A DNA stretch of 64,000 nucleotides from Ectothiorhodospiraceae bacterium (lineage in GTDB: Bacteria > Pseudomonadota > Gammaproteobacteria > Nitrococcales > Aquisalimonadaceae), in NCBI GenBank assembly GCA_020831885.1, contig JAFIFU010000012.1, positions 20,287 to 84,286 on the forward strand, written 5' to 3'. Below the pieces are notes generated by a model, which saw nothing but the letters and a program-made list of their open reading frames with translations, did no database searches and was not told the origin of the DNA. Position numbers and translations under genes: made by a program. Of this stretch, positions 1 to 9,807 are shown one piece after another. The stretch's first letter is position 1. The number at the start of each line of letters is the position of its first letter.

Positions 1-544
1 CGGTGGGGTTGTTCGGATTGGCCACGAACACCAGGCGGGTCGCGTCCGTGACGGCGGCCCGCATGGCCTGCAGATCATGGCCGTAGGGCATCTCCGCCTC
101 GGGGAGGAACGCCGGCGCCACCTGCGCCATGGCCCCTGCCGCCTGGGTGGCGATGGGGTAGACCGCGAAGGCGTGCTCCGAGAACACTGCCCCCCGGCCC
201 GGACCTAGGAACGTCTCGGCCAGCAGGACCAGGACGTCGTTGGAACCATTGCCCAGGGTGATGCACTCCGCGCCGATCCGATGGTGCGCCGCCAGGGCCT
301 GCTTCAGGGTGAAAGCGCTCCCGTCCGGGTACCGGTGGACCTCGGCCAATGCCGCTTGCGCCGCCTCCATGGCCTTCTTGCCCGGCCCCAGCGGGTTCTC
401 GTTGGAGGCCAGTTTGATGATCCCCGAGGGATCCAGCCCCAGCTCCCGGGCCAGCTCCGCCATGGGCTTGCCGGGCTGATACGGCTGCAGGCCGCGGACT
501 CCATCCACGGCGAGCTTCTCGAATGTCGGCCTGTAGTCCTGCAT
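1..544 (-). CDS. hisC: Histidinol-phosphate aminotransferase, 3' end cut off by the window
   Basis: PLP-dependent aminotransferase of histidine biosynthesis that converts imidazole-acetol phosphate and glutamate to histidinol phosphate. Only the N-terminal ~181 residues are in the window. They start MQDYRPTFEKLAVDGVRGL and show the family signature LASNENPLGP and, near the window edge, VANPNNPT of the PLP domain. The catalytic lysine lies outside. The gene follows pheA by 51 bp on the same strand. In pseudomonads the hisC copy after pheA (hisC2) may also serve aromatic transamination, so imidazole-acetol phosphate versus phenylpyruvate specificity cannot be settled here. Confidence 0.9.
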   Translation of the reverse strand, partial: MQDYRPTFEKLAVDGVRGLQPYQPGKPMAELARELGLDPSGIIKLASNENPLGPGKKAMEAAQAALAEVHRYPDGSAFTLKQALAAHHRIGAECITLGNGSNDVLVLLAETFLGPGRGAVFSEHAFAVYPIATQAAGAMAQVAPAFLPEAEMPYGHDLQAMRAAVTDATRLVFVANPNNPT

Positions 545-595
545 GACCCCCCCTCTGCATATGGCGTTGCCGCCGGCCGGAACGCGACCCGGACC

Positions 596-1681
596 TCAGA
601 GCACCGCCCGTGGATACGACCCCAGGATTCGGAACAGGGACGTCTGTTCCCGCATCTCGGCCAGCGCCTGCTGCACGTTCTCGTCGTCCACATGACCGAC
701 GAAATCGATGAAGAATGCGTATTCCCACACGCCCTGCCGGGACGGCCGCGCATCCAGCCGGGTCATGTTGATCCCGTGACGCCCCAGGGGCTCCAGCAGG
801 CGGCACAGCCCACCGGGCTGATCCGTCCGCGAAACCACCAGCGAGGTCTTGTCGTCGCCGGTGGCCGGCGGGGACTGCCGTCCGATCACCAGAAACCGGG
901 TGGTGTTGCCGCTGACGTCCTCGATGCTTTCCGCCAGGCAGGGCAGCGCATAGAGCTCCGCCGCCGCCTCGGATGCAATGGCCGCACTGCCCTCCTCGGA
1001 GGATGCCAGTCGCGCCGCCTCCGCGGTGCTGCTGACGGTCACCCGTTCCGCCCGTGGCAGGTTCTGATCCAGCCAGGCCCGGCACTGCGCCAGCCCCTGG
1101 GGATGGGAGTAGACGCGCTTGACCGCGTCCAGCGACGCCTCCCGGCTCATCAGATGCTGCTGGATACGCAGTTCAACCTCACCGACGATCTGCAACGGAG
1201 AGCTCAGGAAACAGTCCAGAGTGTGATTCACCACGCCTTCGGTGGAGTTCTCCACGGGAACCACGCCGTAGTGCAGGCCACCGGATTCCACCTCGCGGAA
1301 AATGGCTTCGATGGAGCTCAGGGGCTGCAACTGCACGTCATGGCCGAACTGCTTGATGGCGGCGGCCTGGGTGAACGTTCCCTCCGGCCCCAGGTAACCC
1401 ACCTTCAGCGGCAGTTGCAGCGCCAGGCACGCGGACATGATCTCGCGGAAAAAACGCGCGACGGTCTCGTCGGACAGGGGGCCGGAATTCTGCTCCTGAA
1501 CCCGTCGCAGGATGGCGTGCTCACGCTCGGGGCGGTAGAAATCCCCCGTCTCCCCGGCCTCGCGCTTGATGCGGGCCACTTCCTTGGCCAGGCGACCGCG
1601 CTCGCTCAGCAGACGCAGGATCTCGTCATCGATGGCGTCGATTCTGCTCCGTACGCCCTTGAGCTTTTCTGCATCGGACAT
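596..1681 (-). CDS. pheA: Bifunctional chorismate mutase / prephenate dehydratase
   Basis: 361-residue P-protein that makes phenylpyruvate from chorismate through prephenate. Residues ~5-90 are an AroQ-type chorismate mutase (VRSRIDAIDDEILRLLSERG). The middle is the prephenate dehydratase domain (VGYLGPEGTFTQAAA, PVENSTEGVV, TRFLVIG). The C-terminus is an ACT domain for phenylalanine feedback (QPGGLCRLLEPL). The usual ESRP allosteric motif reads DARP here, so feedback sensitivity may differ. I start at MSDAEKLKG because a longer in-frame extension would run into serA, which ends 19 bp upstream. Part of a gyrA-serC-serA-pheA-hisC series. Confidence 0.95.
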   Translation of the reverse strand: MSDAEKLKGVRSRIDAIDDEILRLLSERGRLAKEVARIKREAGETGDFYRPEREHAILRRVQEQNSGPLSDETVARFFREIMSACLALQLPLKVGYLGPEGTFTQAAAIKQFGHDVQLQPLSSIEAIFREVESGGLHYGVVPVENSTEGVVNHTLDCFLSSPLQIVGEVELRIQQHLMSREASLDAVKRVYSHPQGLAQCRAWLDQNLPRAERVTVSSTAEAARLASSEEGSAAIASEAAAELYALPCLAESIEDVSGNTTRFLVIGRQSPPATGDDKTSLVVSRTDQPGGLCRLLEPLGRHGINMTRLDARPSRQGVWEYAFFIDFVGHVDDENVQQALAEMREQTSLFRILGSYPRAVL

Positions 1682-1700
1682 CTTGGCCAACCCCGTGACT

Positions 1701-2876
1701 TCAGTCCTGCCCCAGCACCCGGACTCCCAGCACCCCCTGGATGCGACGGATGGCGTCCACCACCGATTCGTGGATCCGGCCTTCCACATCCACCAGGGTG
1801 TAAGCCAGATCCCCGCGGGACTTGTTGTACATATCGTCGATGTTCAGCCCGGCGTCCGCCAGCGCCGTGGAAATCTGCCCCAGCATGTTGGGTACATTGG
1901 CGTTCACCACGGTCAGCCGGTCGCCCTTGTCGCTGCGGGGCATGATCATTTCAGGAAAATTCACGGAGTTGCGCACGTTGCCGTTCACCAGGTAATCACG
2001 CACCTGATCGGCCACCATCACCGCACAGTTCTCCTCCGCCTCCCGGGTGGACGCGCCCAGATGGGGTAGCGTGATGCAGCGCGGATGGTCCTTGGTGAGG
2101 CTGGACGGAAAATCGTTCACGTAGGCGCTCAGATGCCCTTCTTCCAGGGCGTGCACCACCGCCGCGTCATCCACGATACCCTCGCGGGCAAAGTTCAGGA
2201 TGACCCCGCCCTCCGGCATCATGCGGATGCGGTCGGCATTGATCAGGTTGCGGGTGTGTTCGTTGGCCGGCACATGCACGGTGATGAAATCCGATCGGCT
2301 GACCACATCATCCACACTATGGGCCTGCATCACGCCGCGATCGAGCTCCCAGGCCCGGCTCACGGTGATGCCGGGATCAAAGCCCACCACATTCATACCC
2401 AGGGCGCGCGCCGCATTGGCTACCTGCACACCGATGGCGCCCAGCCCCACCACACCCAGCGTGCGGCCGGGCAATTCGAAGCCCACGAACTGCTTTTTGC
2501 CGGCTTCCACCTGCTGGTGGATGGCCGCATCGTCACCTTCCAGACCACGGGCATAGGACCACCCCTGGCAGATGTTGCGGGCGGCCAGAAACAGGCCGGC
2601 CAGCACCAGCTCCTTGACCGCGTTGGCGTTCGCGCCGGGTGCGTTGAACACGGCCACGCCACGTTTGCTCATGGCCTCCACGGGAATGTTGTTCACGCCG
2701 GCCCCGGCGCGGCCGATGGCTTTCACCGTGTCCGGGATCTCCATATCGTGCATCTTGTACGAGCGGACCAGGATGGCGTCGGGATGTCCGATCTCGGAGG
2801 CGATCTCGAAGTGTTCCCGTGGCAGCCGTTCCAGGCCTTTTACCGAAATGTTGTTCAGGGTCAGAATCTTGTACAC
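1701..2876 (-). CDS. serA: D-3-phosphoglycerate dehydrogenase, short ACT-containing form
   Basis: First enzyme of serine biosynthesis: oxidises 3-phosphoglycerate to 3-phosphohydroxypyruvate with NAD. 391 residues: split substrate-binding domain, Rossmann NAD-binding segment (GLGAIGVQVANAARALGM), catalytic-site NFAREGIVDD and HLGAST, and a C-terminal ACT domain (NVPNMLGQISTALADAGLNID). The start codon is GTG at 2876, chosen because a CAGGAGT Shine-Dalgarno lies seven bases upstream. It sits between serC and pheA, so two consecutive serine-pathway genes are adjacent; in Pseudomonas serC and pheA are direct neighbours. Confidence 0.95.
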   Translation of the reverse strand: MYKILTLNNISVKGLERLPREHFEIASEIGHPDAILVRSYKMHDMEIPDTVKAIGRAGAGVNNIPVEAMSKRGVAVFNAPGANANAVKELVLAGLFLAARNICQGWSYARGLEGDDAAIHQQVEAGKKQFVGFELPGRTLGVVGLGAIGVQVANAARALGMNVVGFDPGITVSRAWELDRGVMQAHSVDDVVSRSDFITVHVPANEHTRNLINADRIRMMPEGGVILNFAREGIVDDAAVVHALEEGHLSAYVNDFPSSLTKDHPRCITLPHLGASTREAEENCAVMVADQVRDYLVNGNVRNSVNFPEMIMPRSDKGDRLTVVNANVPNMLGQISTALADAGLNIDDMYNKSRGDLAYTLVDVEGRIHESVVDAIRRIQGVLGVRVLGQD

Positions 2877-2937
2877 GTCAGACTCCTGCGGTTGCGGGGA
2901 CCGGGGCGCTGGGCGCGCCCCGACGGCGGTTCCGGCT

Positions 2938-4014
2938 TCAGCCGTGGCGGCGCTCGAATTCGGCCATGAACTCCACCAGGCGGTCGACGCCGGCCTCCGG
3001 CATGGCGTTATAGATGCTCGCTCGCATTCCGCCCACGCTCCGGTGCCCCTTCAGCGTGGTGAGGCCCACCTCGGCCGCCTGCTTGAGGAAGCTGTCGTTG
3101 AGCGCATCGTCCGCCAGCACGAAGGGGACGTTCATCCAGGAGCGGCAATCCGGATCCACCGGATTGCTGTAGAAATCCGAACCGTCGATGGCCCCGTAGA
3201 GCTTTTCCGCCTTGCGCCGGTTGCGCTCGGCCATGGCTTCCAGGCCGCCCTGTTCCTGGATCCACCTGAACACCAGCCCGGCGATGTACCACGCGTAGGT
3301 GGGCGGCGTGTTCAGCATGGAGTCGCCCTCCGCCTGGGCCTTGTAGTCCCAGACCGAAGGGGTACCCGGTAGCGTCTCGCCCAGCAGATCCTCGCGCACG
3401 ATCACCAGCGTGATGCCGGCCGGCCCGATGTTCTTCTGGGCGCCGGCGTAGATCAGCCCGAACCGGGTGACATCCACCGGCCGCGAGAGGATCGTGGAGG
3501 ACATATCCGCCACCAAGGGTGCGTCCACCTCCGGAACCCAGTGGAACTCCACGCCGGAGATGGTCTCGTTAGGCGTGTAGTGCACATAGGCGGCATCATC
3601 ACTGAGCTGCCAGGTATTCCGCGGCGGGATGGTCAGCACATCCCCCGGGCTGGCGGCGGCCACGTTCACCTCGCAGTAGGTCTTCGCCTCCTTGATCGCC
3701 TTCTTCGACCAGGAACCGGTGCTGATATAGTCGGCGCGCTTGCGCCCCCGCAGCAGGTTCATGGGGATGGCGGCGAACTGCCCGGTGGCGCCGCCCTGCA
3801 GGAACAGCACCTTATAGTTTTCCGGGATGTTCATCAGCGCACGCAGCGTCTGCTCGGCCTCGGCGGCGATGGACACGAACTCTTTGCCGCGATGGCTCAT
3901 TTCCATCACCGACATGCCGGAACCGCGCCAATCCAGCATGTCTTCAGCCGCCTGACGCAGTACCGGTTCCGGCAGCATGGCCGGCCCGGCGCTGAAGTTG
4001 TAAACACGTGACAT
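2938..4014 (-). CDS. serC: Phosphoserine aminotransferase
   Basis: 358-residue class-V PLP aminotransferase that converts 3-phosphohydroxypyruvate and glutamate to O-phosphoserine; it also acts in pyridoxal phosphate synthesis. It begins [19 protein letters not shown], the standard SerC N-terminus, and carries the PLP-lysine motif [12 protein letters not shown] and the C-terminal [16 protein letters not shown]. An in-frame upstream extension exists but GAGGAGGC lies just before this ATG. It follows gyrA by 50 bp and precedes serA. Confidence 0.96.
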   Translation of the reverse strand: MSRVYNFSAGPAMLPEPVLRQAAEDMLDWRGSGMSVMEMSHRGKEFVSIAAEAEQTLRALMNIPENYKVLFLQGGATGQFAAIPMNLLRGRKRADYISTGSWSKKAIKEAKTYCEVNVAAASPGDVLTIPPRNTWQLSDDAAYVHYTPNETISGVEFHWVPEVDAPLVADMSSTILSRPVDVTRFGLIYAGAQKNIGPAGITLVIVREDLLGETLPGTPSVWDYKAQAEGDSMLNTPPTYAWYIAGLVFRWIQEQGGLEAMAERNRRKAEKLYGAIDGSDFYSNPVDPDCRSWMNVPFVLADDALNDSFLKQAAEVGLTTLKGHRSVGGMRASIYNAMPEAGVDRLVEFMAEFERRHG

Positions 4015-4064
4015 GCGTAATGCCTCCTCAAGATGCCAAGAATTCGGCTTGCGGGGGCGGCGCG

Positions 4065-6659
4065 TCAATCCTCGGTGGGCGCCTCGTCAGCGTCAGCCGA
4101 TTCATCCGCGCCAGGCTCGTCCCCATCCTCGTCGTCCAGTCGCTCCAGCCGTTCCAGCCCCACCAGGGTCTCGCCCCGGTCAAGGGAGATCAGCTTCACA
4201 CCCTGGGTATTGCGGCTCATGCGGGAGATGCCGTCCACCGGCGTCCGGACCAGCGTGCCCTTGCGGGTGATCAGCATGATCTCGTCGTTCTCCACCACCT
4301 GGACGGCACCCACCACCCCGCCGTTGCGCTCGCCGGTGCGAATGGAGATCACGCCCATTCCGCCGCGGCCGCGCAGCGGGTAATCCTCCAGCGGGGTGCG
4401 TTTGCCATAGCCGTTTCCGGTGGCGGTCAGGATATCGCCTTCACCCAGGATCAGCAGGGCGATCACCTCCTGGTCGTCTTCCAGACGCATGCCCCGCACC
4501 CCGGCGGCGGTCCGCCCCATGGCACGCACTTCATCCTCCCGGAAGCGAATGGCCTTGCCCGCATTGCTCAGCAGCATCACGTGGCGCTGCCCATCGGTGA
4601 TGCCGACATTCACCAGCCAGTCGTCGTCGCGGAGGTCGACGGCAATGATCCCGGTGGACCGGGGCCGCGAGAAATGGGACAGCGGCGTCTTCTTCACCGT
4701 CCCCTTGCGGGTGGCGAAGAACACGAAGTGGTCCTCGTCGAACTCGCGCACCGGAAGCACGGCGTTGATCCGCTCGTCCGCCTCCAGCGGCAGCAGATTG
4801 ACGATGGGCTTGCCGCGGGACGCACGGCTTCCCTGGGGAAGCTCGTAGACCTTGAGCCAGTAGCACTTGCCGCTGCTGGAGAAACACAACAGCGTGTCAT
4901 GGGTATTCGCCACCCAGAGCTGGTCCACGAAATCCTCGTCCTTCATCGCCGTGGCACTCTTGCCCCGTCCGCCCCGGCGCTGTGCGCGGTAGGTGTCCAG
5001 GGCCTGGTACTTGGCGTAGCCATGATGGGACAGCGTCACCACCACGTCTTCCGGCGTGATCAGATCCTCCATGGTGAGATCCAGGTGGTTGGCCAGGATC
5101 TCCGTGCGGCGATCATCACCGTACTGTTCCTTGATGGCCAGCAGTTCCTCGCGGATGACCTCCATCAGGCGGTCGGTGCTGTCCAGGATCTCGATCAGAT
5201 CGGCAATGCGGTCCAGCAGCCCCCGGAACTCGTCCAGGATCTTGTCCTGCTCCAGACCGGTGAGCCGATGCAGACGCAGGTCCAGAATGGATTGGGCCTG
5301 GGTCTCGGTCAGGCGATAGCCGCCTTCCACCAACCCGTACGCGCGGTCCAGCCCCTCGGGGCGGGAGGCATCGGCGCCGGCACGGTCCAGCATGTCCACC
5401 ACCATGCCGGGCTGCCACAGACGCTCTATCAGTCCCTGCTTCGCCTCCGCCGGGCTGGGAGAGGCCTTGATCAACGCAATGACCGGGTCGATGTTCGCCA
5501 GTGCCACGGCCAGGCCTTCCAGCACGTGGGCCCGCTCACGGGCCTTGCGCAGGTCGTAAATCGTACGGCGGGTGACCACTTCGCGCCGATGGCGCAGGAA
5601 CGCATCCAGGATGTCCCGCAGGTTCAGCAGTCGGGGCTGACCGTCCACCAGGGCCACCATATTGATGCCGAACACCGTCTGCAGTTGGGTGTGCTGGAAC
5701 AGATTGTTCAGCACCACCTCGGCCACCTCGCCGCGACGCAGCTCGATGACCATGCGCATGCCATCCTTGTCCGACTCGTCGCGCAGCTCGGTGATGCCCT
5801 CGATGCGCTTTTCCTTCACCAGCTCGGCGATCTTCTCCAGCAGCCGTGCCTTGTTCACCTGGTAGGGCAGTTCGGTGACAACGATGGTCTGCTTGCCGGA
5901 CTTCGGATCCTCCTCGATCTCGGTCCGGGCCCGCATGATCAGCCGGCCACGGCCGGTCCGGTATGCCTCGTGCACCCCGGCGGTGCCGTTGATGATGCCG
6001 GCGGTGGGCAGATCCGGCCCCGGAATGTAGCGGATCAGATCATCGACGCTGAGATCGTCGTCATCGATCAGGGCGATGCAGGCATCCACCACCTCACGCA
6101 GGTTATGGGGCGGAATATTGGTGGCCATGCCCACGGCAATGCCGGAACCACCATTGACCAGCAGGTTCGGCACCTTGGTCGGCAGTACCACCGGTTCCTG
6201 CTCGGAGCCATCGTAGTTGTCCCCGACGTCCACCGTTTCCTTGTCGATATCCGCCAGCAGCTCGTGGGCGATCCGCGCCATGCGCACTTCGGTGTAACGC
6301 ATGGCGGCCGGGGAATCACCGTCCACGGAGCCGAAGTTACCCTGCCCGTCCACCAGCACGTAACGCATGGAGAAGGGCTGGGCCATGCGCACGATGGTGT
6401 CGTATACGGCGGAGTCGCCGTGGGGATGATACTTACCGATCACATCGCCCACGACGCGGGCGGATTTCTTGTAAGGCTTGTTCCAGTCGTTGCCCAGCTC
6501 CCGCATGGCGTGGAGCACGCGACGGTGTACGGGCTTGAGCCCGTCCCGCACATCCGGGAGCGCCCGACCCACGATCACGCTCATGGCGTAATCGAGGTAG
6601 GACTGCTTCATCTCGTCTTCCAGATTGACCGGCAGTATCTCTTTCGCGACGTTCGCCAT
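4065..6659 (-). CDS. gyrA: DNA gyrase subunit A
   Basis: 864-residue type II topoisomerase subunit that cuts and rejoins DNA in the GyrA2GyrB2 complex to introduce negative supercoils. The N-terminal breakage-reunion domain contains the catalytic tyrosine Y122 ([10 protein letters not shown]). The quinolone-determining region has S83 and D87 in [10 protein letters not shown] with E. coli numbering preserved, so this copy looks wild type for quinolone sensitivity. The C-terminal half has the beta-pinwheel repeats and the GyrA-box-like QRRGGRGKS. The last ~25 residues are strongly acidic. First gene of the serC-serA-pheA-hisC series. Confidence 0.98.
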   Translation of the reverse strand: MANVAKEILPVNLEDEMKQSYLDYAMSVIVGRALPDVRDGLKPVHRRVLHAMRELGNDWNKPYKKSARVVGDVIGKYHPHGDSAVYDTIVRMAQPFSMRYVLVDGQGNFGSVDGDSPAAMRYTEVRMARIAHELLADIDKETVDVGDNYDGSEQEPVVLPTKVPNLLVNGGSGIAVGMATNIPPHNLREVVDACIALIDDDDLSVDDLIRYIPGPDLPTAGIINGTAGVHEAYRTGRGRLIMRARTEIEEDPKSGKQTIVVTELPYQVNKARLLEKIAELVKEKRIEGITELRDESDKDGMRMVIELRRGEVAEVVLNNLFQHTQLQTVFGINMVALVDGQPRLLNLRDILDAFLRHRREVVTRRTIYDLRKARERAHVLEGLAVALANIDPVIALIKASPSPAEAKQGLIERLWQPGMVVDMLDRAGADASRPEGLDRAYGLVEGGYRLTETQAQSILDLRLHRLTGLEQDKILDEFRGLLDRIADLIEILDSTDRLMEVIREELLAIKEQYGDDRRTEILANHLDLTMEDLITPEDVVVTLSHHGYAKYQALDTYRAQRRGGRGKSATAMKDEDFVDQLWVANTHDTLLCFSSSGKCYWLKVYELPQGSRASRGKPIVNLLPLEADERINAVLPVREFDEDHFVFFATRKGTVKKTPLSHFSRPRSTGIIAVDLRDDDWLVNVGITDGQRHVMLLSNAGKAIRFREDEVRAMGRTAAGVRGMRLEDDQEVIALLILGEGDILTATGNGYGKRTPLEDYPLRGRGGMGVISIRTGERNGGVVGAVQVVENDEIMLITRKGTLVRTPVDGISRMSRNTQGVKLISLDRGETLVGLERLERLDDEDGDEPGADESADADEAPTED

Positions 6660-6735
6660 CGACGCTCTCTGTTTTGCTCAGATTCGACCTTGGTGCTGCC
6701 GCCGGACGGCGCAACAGGACCTGGGGAAACGCTGG

Positions 6736-6744
6736 ATCATATCA
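6736..6744 (-). promoter_or_regulatory. Candidate extended -10 promoter element for gyrA
   Basis: Read on the minus strand the sequence is TGATATGAT, that is TG-N-TATGAT, an extended -10 about 75 bases before the gyrA start codon. No good -35 was seen, which is usual for extended -10 promoters. gyr promoters of other bacteria depend on the -10 region for relaxation-stimulated transcription, so this is plausible but not proven. Confidence 0.35.
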
Positions 6745-6811
6745 CACGGCCGACCGCTGCGGGCATGCCGCCGACAGCGGCCGGACGCTGCCGGCGGCGG
6801 CTGGTGCCGGC

Positions 6812-7399
6812 TCAGTCCTTGCGGTAGGCGCGCTGCACCAGCACCGGTTCCCGCGGGACGTCCTGATGCCCCCGATGGGTGCCGGTGGGCACCTGGGCGA
6901 TCCCATCCACCACATCCATGCCGTCCACCACTCTGGCGAAGACCGCATAGCCGAAATCACGGGTGCCATGGTCCAGGAACGCGTTGTCGTTCAGATTGAT
7001 GAAGAACTGGGACGTGGCGCTGTGGATCTGCTGGGTACGCGCCATGGACAGCGTCCCCCGCTCATTCTTCAGTCCGTTATCCGCCTCGTTCCGGATCGGG
7101 TCATGGGTGGGCTTCTGGTTCATATCGGCGTCAAAACCGCCGCCCTGAATGACGAAACCCGGAATGACCCGGTGAAATACGGTGCCATCATAGAAGCCGT
7201 CATCCACATACCTGAGGAAATTCTCGACGGTGACCGGCGCATCCTCCGGATAGAGTTCCAGCGTGATGTCGCCATGACTGGTTTCGAAGACCACCATGGG
7301 GGTTTCTCCCTGTTTAGCCTGGTCCGTGGCATGGACCGTGGAAATGCCGGCGATCAGCAGGATCGCCACCAGCAGTGGGAACACTCGTTTCATTGGCAT
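6812..7399 (-). CDS. ppiA: Exported cyclophilin-type peptidyl-prolyl isomerase
   Basis: 195-residue cyclophilin that speeds cis-trans isomerisation of proline peptide bonds. An N-terminal signal peptide ([22 protein letters not shown]) points to the periplasm. The cyclophilin core follows: [28 protein letters not shown] and the terminal [14 protein letters not shown]. The tryptophan that confers strong cyclosporin binding in eukaryotes is not evident, as usual in bacteria. It lies downstream of the DUF3301 gene on the same strand and upstream of gyrA with a 150-bp gap, so it probably ends the mtnA-NYN-DUF3301 group. Confidence 0.92.
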   Translation of the reverse strand: MPMKRVFPLLVAILLIAGISTVHATDQAKQGETPMVVFETSHGDITLELYPEDAPVTVENFLRYVDDGFYDGTVFHRVIPGFVIQGGGFDADMNQKPTHDPIRNEADNGLKNERGTLSMARTQQIHSATSQFFINLNDNAFLDHGTRDFGYAVFARVVDGMDVVDGIAQVPTGTHRGHQDVPREPVLVQRAYRKD

Positions 7400-7450
7400 A
7401 TCACCCTTCCTGACATATTGGCCTGTCGCGGCGCCATTGCGCAGCCGTGG

Positions 7451-7801
7451 TCACTCCCCGTCGGCCTGATTCCGCCGCGGCTCCTCCGGGACCACGTGGG
7501 GCTCCATGTGCACCCTGGTCACCCGCTGACCCAGGGTGCAGACCCAGCCACTGTAGCGGCGATCACCCCGGGTGGCGAACTCGAAGGCATAGCGCCGGGC
7601 CAGGCGCAGACCGCTACCCCCCCAGACCGGCCGGGTGCTGGTGCGGACCACGCTGTCGTCCAGAAACTGCACGCCGGCCCGACGGCAGGCCTGGCGACCG
7701 GCACGGCGGGCCTGCTCAAGGGCGCGGGTAGCCTGCCACCACCAGGCGACGGCGGCCCCGATCAAGAGCACGAACCAGAGTTCCGCGGGGATTCTACTCA
7801 C
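7451..7801 (-). CDS. DUF3301 family small membrane-anchored protein
   Basis: 116 residues, function unknown. One N-terminal transmembrane helix (~7-24, ending AWWWQ) is followed by a basic cytoplasmic region with the family-like core QFLDDSVV, LARRYAFEFATRGDRRYSG and a C-terminal RVTRVHMEPH. The start is GTG at 7801: its GTGA overlaps the TGA stop of the NYN gene by four bases, a sign of translational coupling. A longer frame extends upstream inside the NYN gene but is a shadow. Recognition as DUF3301 is by remembered pattern, not by search. Confidence 0.8.
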   Translation of the reverse strand: MSRIPAELWFVLLIGAAVAWWWQATRALEQARRAGRQACRRAGVQFLDDSVVRTSTRPVWGGSGLRLARRYAFEFATRGDRRYSGWVCTLGQRVTRVHMEPHVVPEEPRRNQADGE

Positions 7802-8631
7802 GAGCCGGCCGATACCACGGCAATGTTCTCCGCCTGCAGCCCGCCTTCCTTGACCGAGGACTCGGCCAGATCGAACTCGAACAGATGCCTGTGACTGGGC
7901 AACTCCGACGGCCGCACCGCGTCCGGGAGATCCCCGTCGCGGAAGAACGCCGAGGCGTAGGGGGAATCCGGGTTGCGGGTATCGGTGATCCAGAGCGTAT
8001 CGCTCACCGTGCGCAGAAACCGCATGAAGCCGAAACCCTCGTTGCTGTGGTGATAGCAGATGCCCCGCACCCGGGAACCGGGCTGCCCCCACGCCGGTCG
8101 ATCGCCGTTGCGCCCGGTGGGCAGCAGGTTCGGCACCAGGTAACCGGACAGGTAGACGTCCGCCTCCCGCCGCAGCTCGGCGGACACGTTGTCGAAACCC
8201 AGCACTTCCACCCGGCAGCCCTGGTTCTGCAGTGCCCGGACCACCTGCACGAAATCCCCGTCTCCGGTGGCCAGCAGCACACGCCCCAGACTCCGGGACT
8301 GGAGCAGCGCATCCACGGCCATGTCCAGGTCGGCATTGGCCTTGGCATACGGGGTACCTTCGTCATCCCGATACCATCGGTACTTCTTGACGATGACCTT
8401 GTAGCCGAACTCGCGGATGGTGGCGAAAAAATTATTGGCCCGCTGGGCGTACTGCCGGTCCCGGCGCCCGCGCTCCTCGTCATAGGTCACGTAGGCATTG
8501 AGCCGCACCGGCTCCGCATGTCCCCGGCAGGCGTATTCCCGCAGCACGTCGTACTGCATGCCGAAGCCGCCGTTGTTCTGGATATTGGCGGCATCCACGT
8601 AGATGCCCACCGCGGTTGTGTAACCCATCAT
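7798..8631 (-). CDS. NYN-domain ribonuclease-like protein with cold-shock-like C-terminus
   Basis: 277 residues. The N-terminal ~165 residues form a NYN (LabA/DUF88, PIN-like) domain with the acidic residues expected of a metal-dependent nuclease: D in VGIYVDAANIQNN, NADLDMAVDALL and LLATGDGDFVQVV. Residues ~188-277 look like a degenerate cold-shock/OB fold, with EGFGFMRFL in place of the KGFGFI RNA-binding strand and DSPYASAFFRDGDL in place of the second RNA-binding motif. It probably binds and cuts or senses RNA. It starts five bases after the mtnA stop and overlaps the DUF3301 gene by four. Confidence 0.82.
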   Translation of the reverse strand: MMGYTTAVGIYVDAANIQNNGGFGMQYDVLREYACRGHAEPVRLNAYVTYDEERGRRDRQYAQRANNFFATIREFGYKVIVKKYRWYRDDEGTPYAKANADLDMAVDALLQSRSLGRVLLATGDGDFVQVVRALQNQGCRVEVLGFDNVSAELRREADVYLSGYLVPNLLPTGRNGDRPAWGQPGSRVRGICYHHSNEGFGFMRFLRTVSDTLWITDTRNPDSPYASAFFRDGDLPDAVRPSELPSHRHLFEFDLAESSVKEGGLQAENIAVVSAGS

Positions 8632-8636
8632 TCCCG

Positions 8637-9692
8637 TTATCCGCCCGAACCCAACCGGGTGTCGACTGTATCACGGCCGAACAGCGCCGCCATGCGGGCG
8701 GCATCCGGCGCATGAACCACGCCCCGCTCGGTCACGAACACATCCACCAGGTGCGCCGGCGTCACATCGAACACCGGGTTCCAGCCGTCGGCGCCCGCCG
8801 CCGCCACCCGCTGGCCGCCCAGAGACAGCAACTCCGTCGCCTCCCGATGCTCAATCGGTATGGCTTCCCCGTCCCGGGTTCCCATGTCCACGGTGGAGGA
8901 CGGCGCCACCACCATGAATTTCACCCCAAGATGCCGGGCCGCCAGAGCCAGCCCATAGGTACCGATCTTGTTGGCCACATCACCGTTGGCCGTGACCCGA
9001 TCCGCGCCCACGATCACCCACTGCACCCGTCCCTGGCGCATCAGCAGGGGCGCTGCGGCATCCGCCAGCAGGGTCACCGGGATGTTGTCCTGCAACAGCT
9101 CCCAGGCGGTGAGCCGGGCCCCCTGCAGCCACGGCCGCGTCTCGTCCGCATAGACGCGTTCCAACCGGCCTTCCGCCCAGGCCTGGCGGATCACGCCCAG
9201 CGCGGTGCCGAAGCCGCCGGTGGCCAGCGAGCCGGTGTTGCAATGGGTCAGCACCCCCGCCGGCTCCTGGATCAGGGCCGCCCCCAACGCCCCCATGCGG
9301 CGATTCGCGGCCAGGTCCTCCCGGGCGATGGCGTGGGCCTCGTCAAGGAGGCGCTGCTGCGGTTCCCGCCCCAGGGAAACCGAACGCATGCGGCGCAATG
9401 CCCAGGCCAGATTCACCGCCGTGGGGCGGGCCGCCGCCAAGGCATCCAACGCCCCCTCCCAGCCCGCGGGATCGCCGGGCAAGTGCTCCCGGGCGGCCAG
9501 AACCGCGCCATACGCCGCCGCAATGCCGATGGCCGGAGCCCCACGCACCACCATGCCCGCGATGGCCCGGGCCACATCCCCGCTGTCCCGGCACAAAACC
9601 TCGTCCTCGGCCGCCGGCAAGCGGCGTTGGTCCAGCAAATACAACCCCTCGTCGGTCCAGCGCACCGGGCGCACCGTGTCATGACCGTTCAT
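8637..9692 (-). CDS. mtnA: Methylthioribose-1-phosphate isomerase
   Basis: 351-residue aldose-ketose isomerase of methionine salvage that converts 5-methylthioribose-1-phosphate to 5-methylthioribulose-1-phosphate. Motifs: [15 protein letters not shown], the catalytic cysteine in [18 protein letters not shown] and the catalytic aspartate in [19 protein letters not shown]. Start chosen at MNGHDTVRP, preceded by GAGGAGG; a longer frame upstream would read through the divergent MTA deaminase. Divergent from the deaminase gene and a substrate supplier for a possible RuBisCO-like enzyme encoded at the window's right end. Confidence 0.95.
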   Translation of the reverse strand: MNGHDTVRPVRWTDEGLYLLDQRRLPAAEDEVLCRDSGDVARAIAGMVVRGAPAIGIAAAYGAVLAAREHLPGDPAGWEGALDALAAARPTAVNLAWALRRMRSVSLGREPQQRLLDEAHAIAREDLAANRRMGALGAALIQEPAGVLTHCNTGSLATGGFGTALGVIRQAWAEGRLERVYADETRPWLQGARLTAWELLQDNIPVTLLADAAAPLLMRQGRVQWVIVGADRVTANGDVANKIGTYGLALAARHLGVKFMVVAPSSTVDMGTRDGEAIPIEHREATELLSLGGQRVAAAGADGWNPVFDVTPAHLVDVFVTERGVVHAPDAARMAALFGRDTVDTRLGSGG

Positions 9693-9807
9693 CGCAGCCT
9701 CCTCATCAGGACCGGTATTTTCGCATAGGCGACGCGGCGATGGGCACCGGGGAATCCCCGAAGCCAGGGGAACAGCGGCCGCGTTATACTGGCCGCCGGA
9801 GGTACCC

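Noticed and set aside
4008..6827. 939-residue open frame antisense to gyrA
   Set aside because: GC-rich DNA leaves long stop-free frames opposite real genes. The product is low-complexity His/Gln/Leu-rich with no domain, and gyrA is certain.
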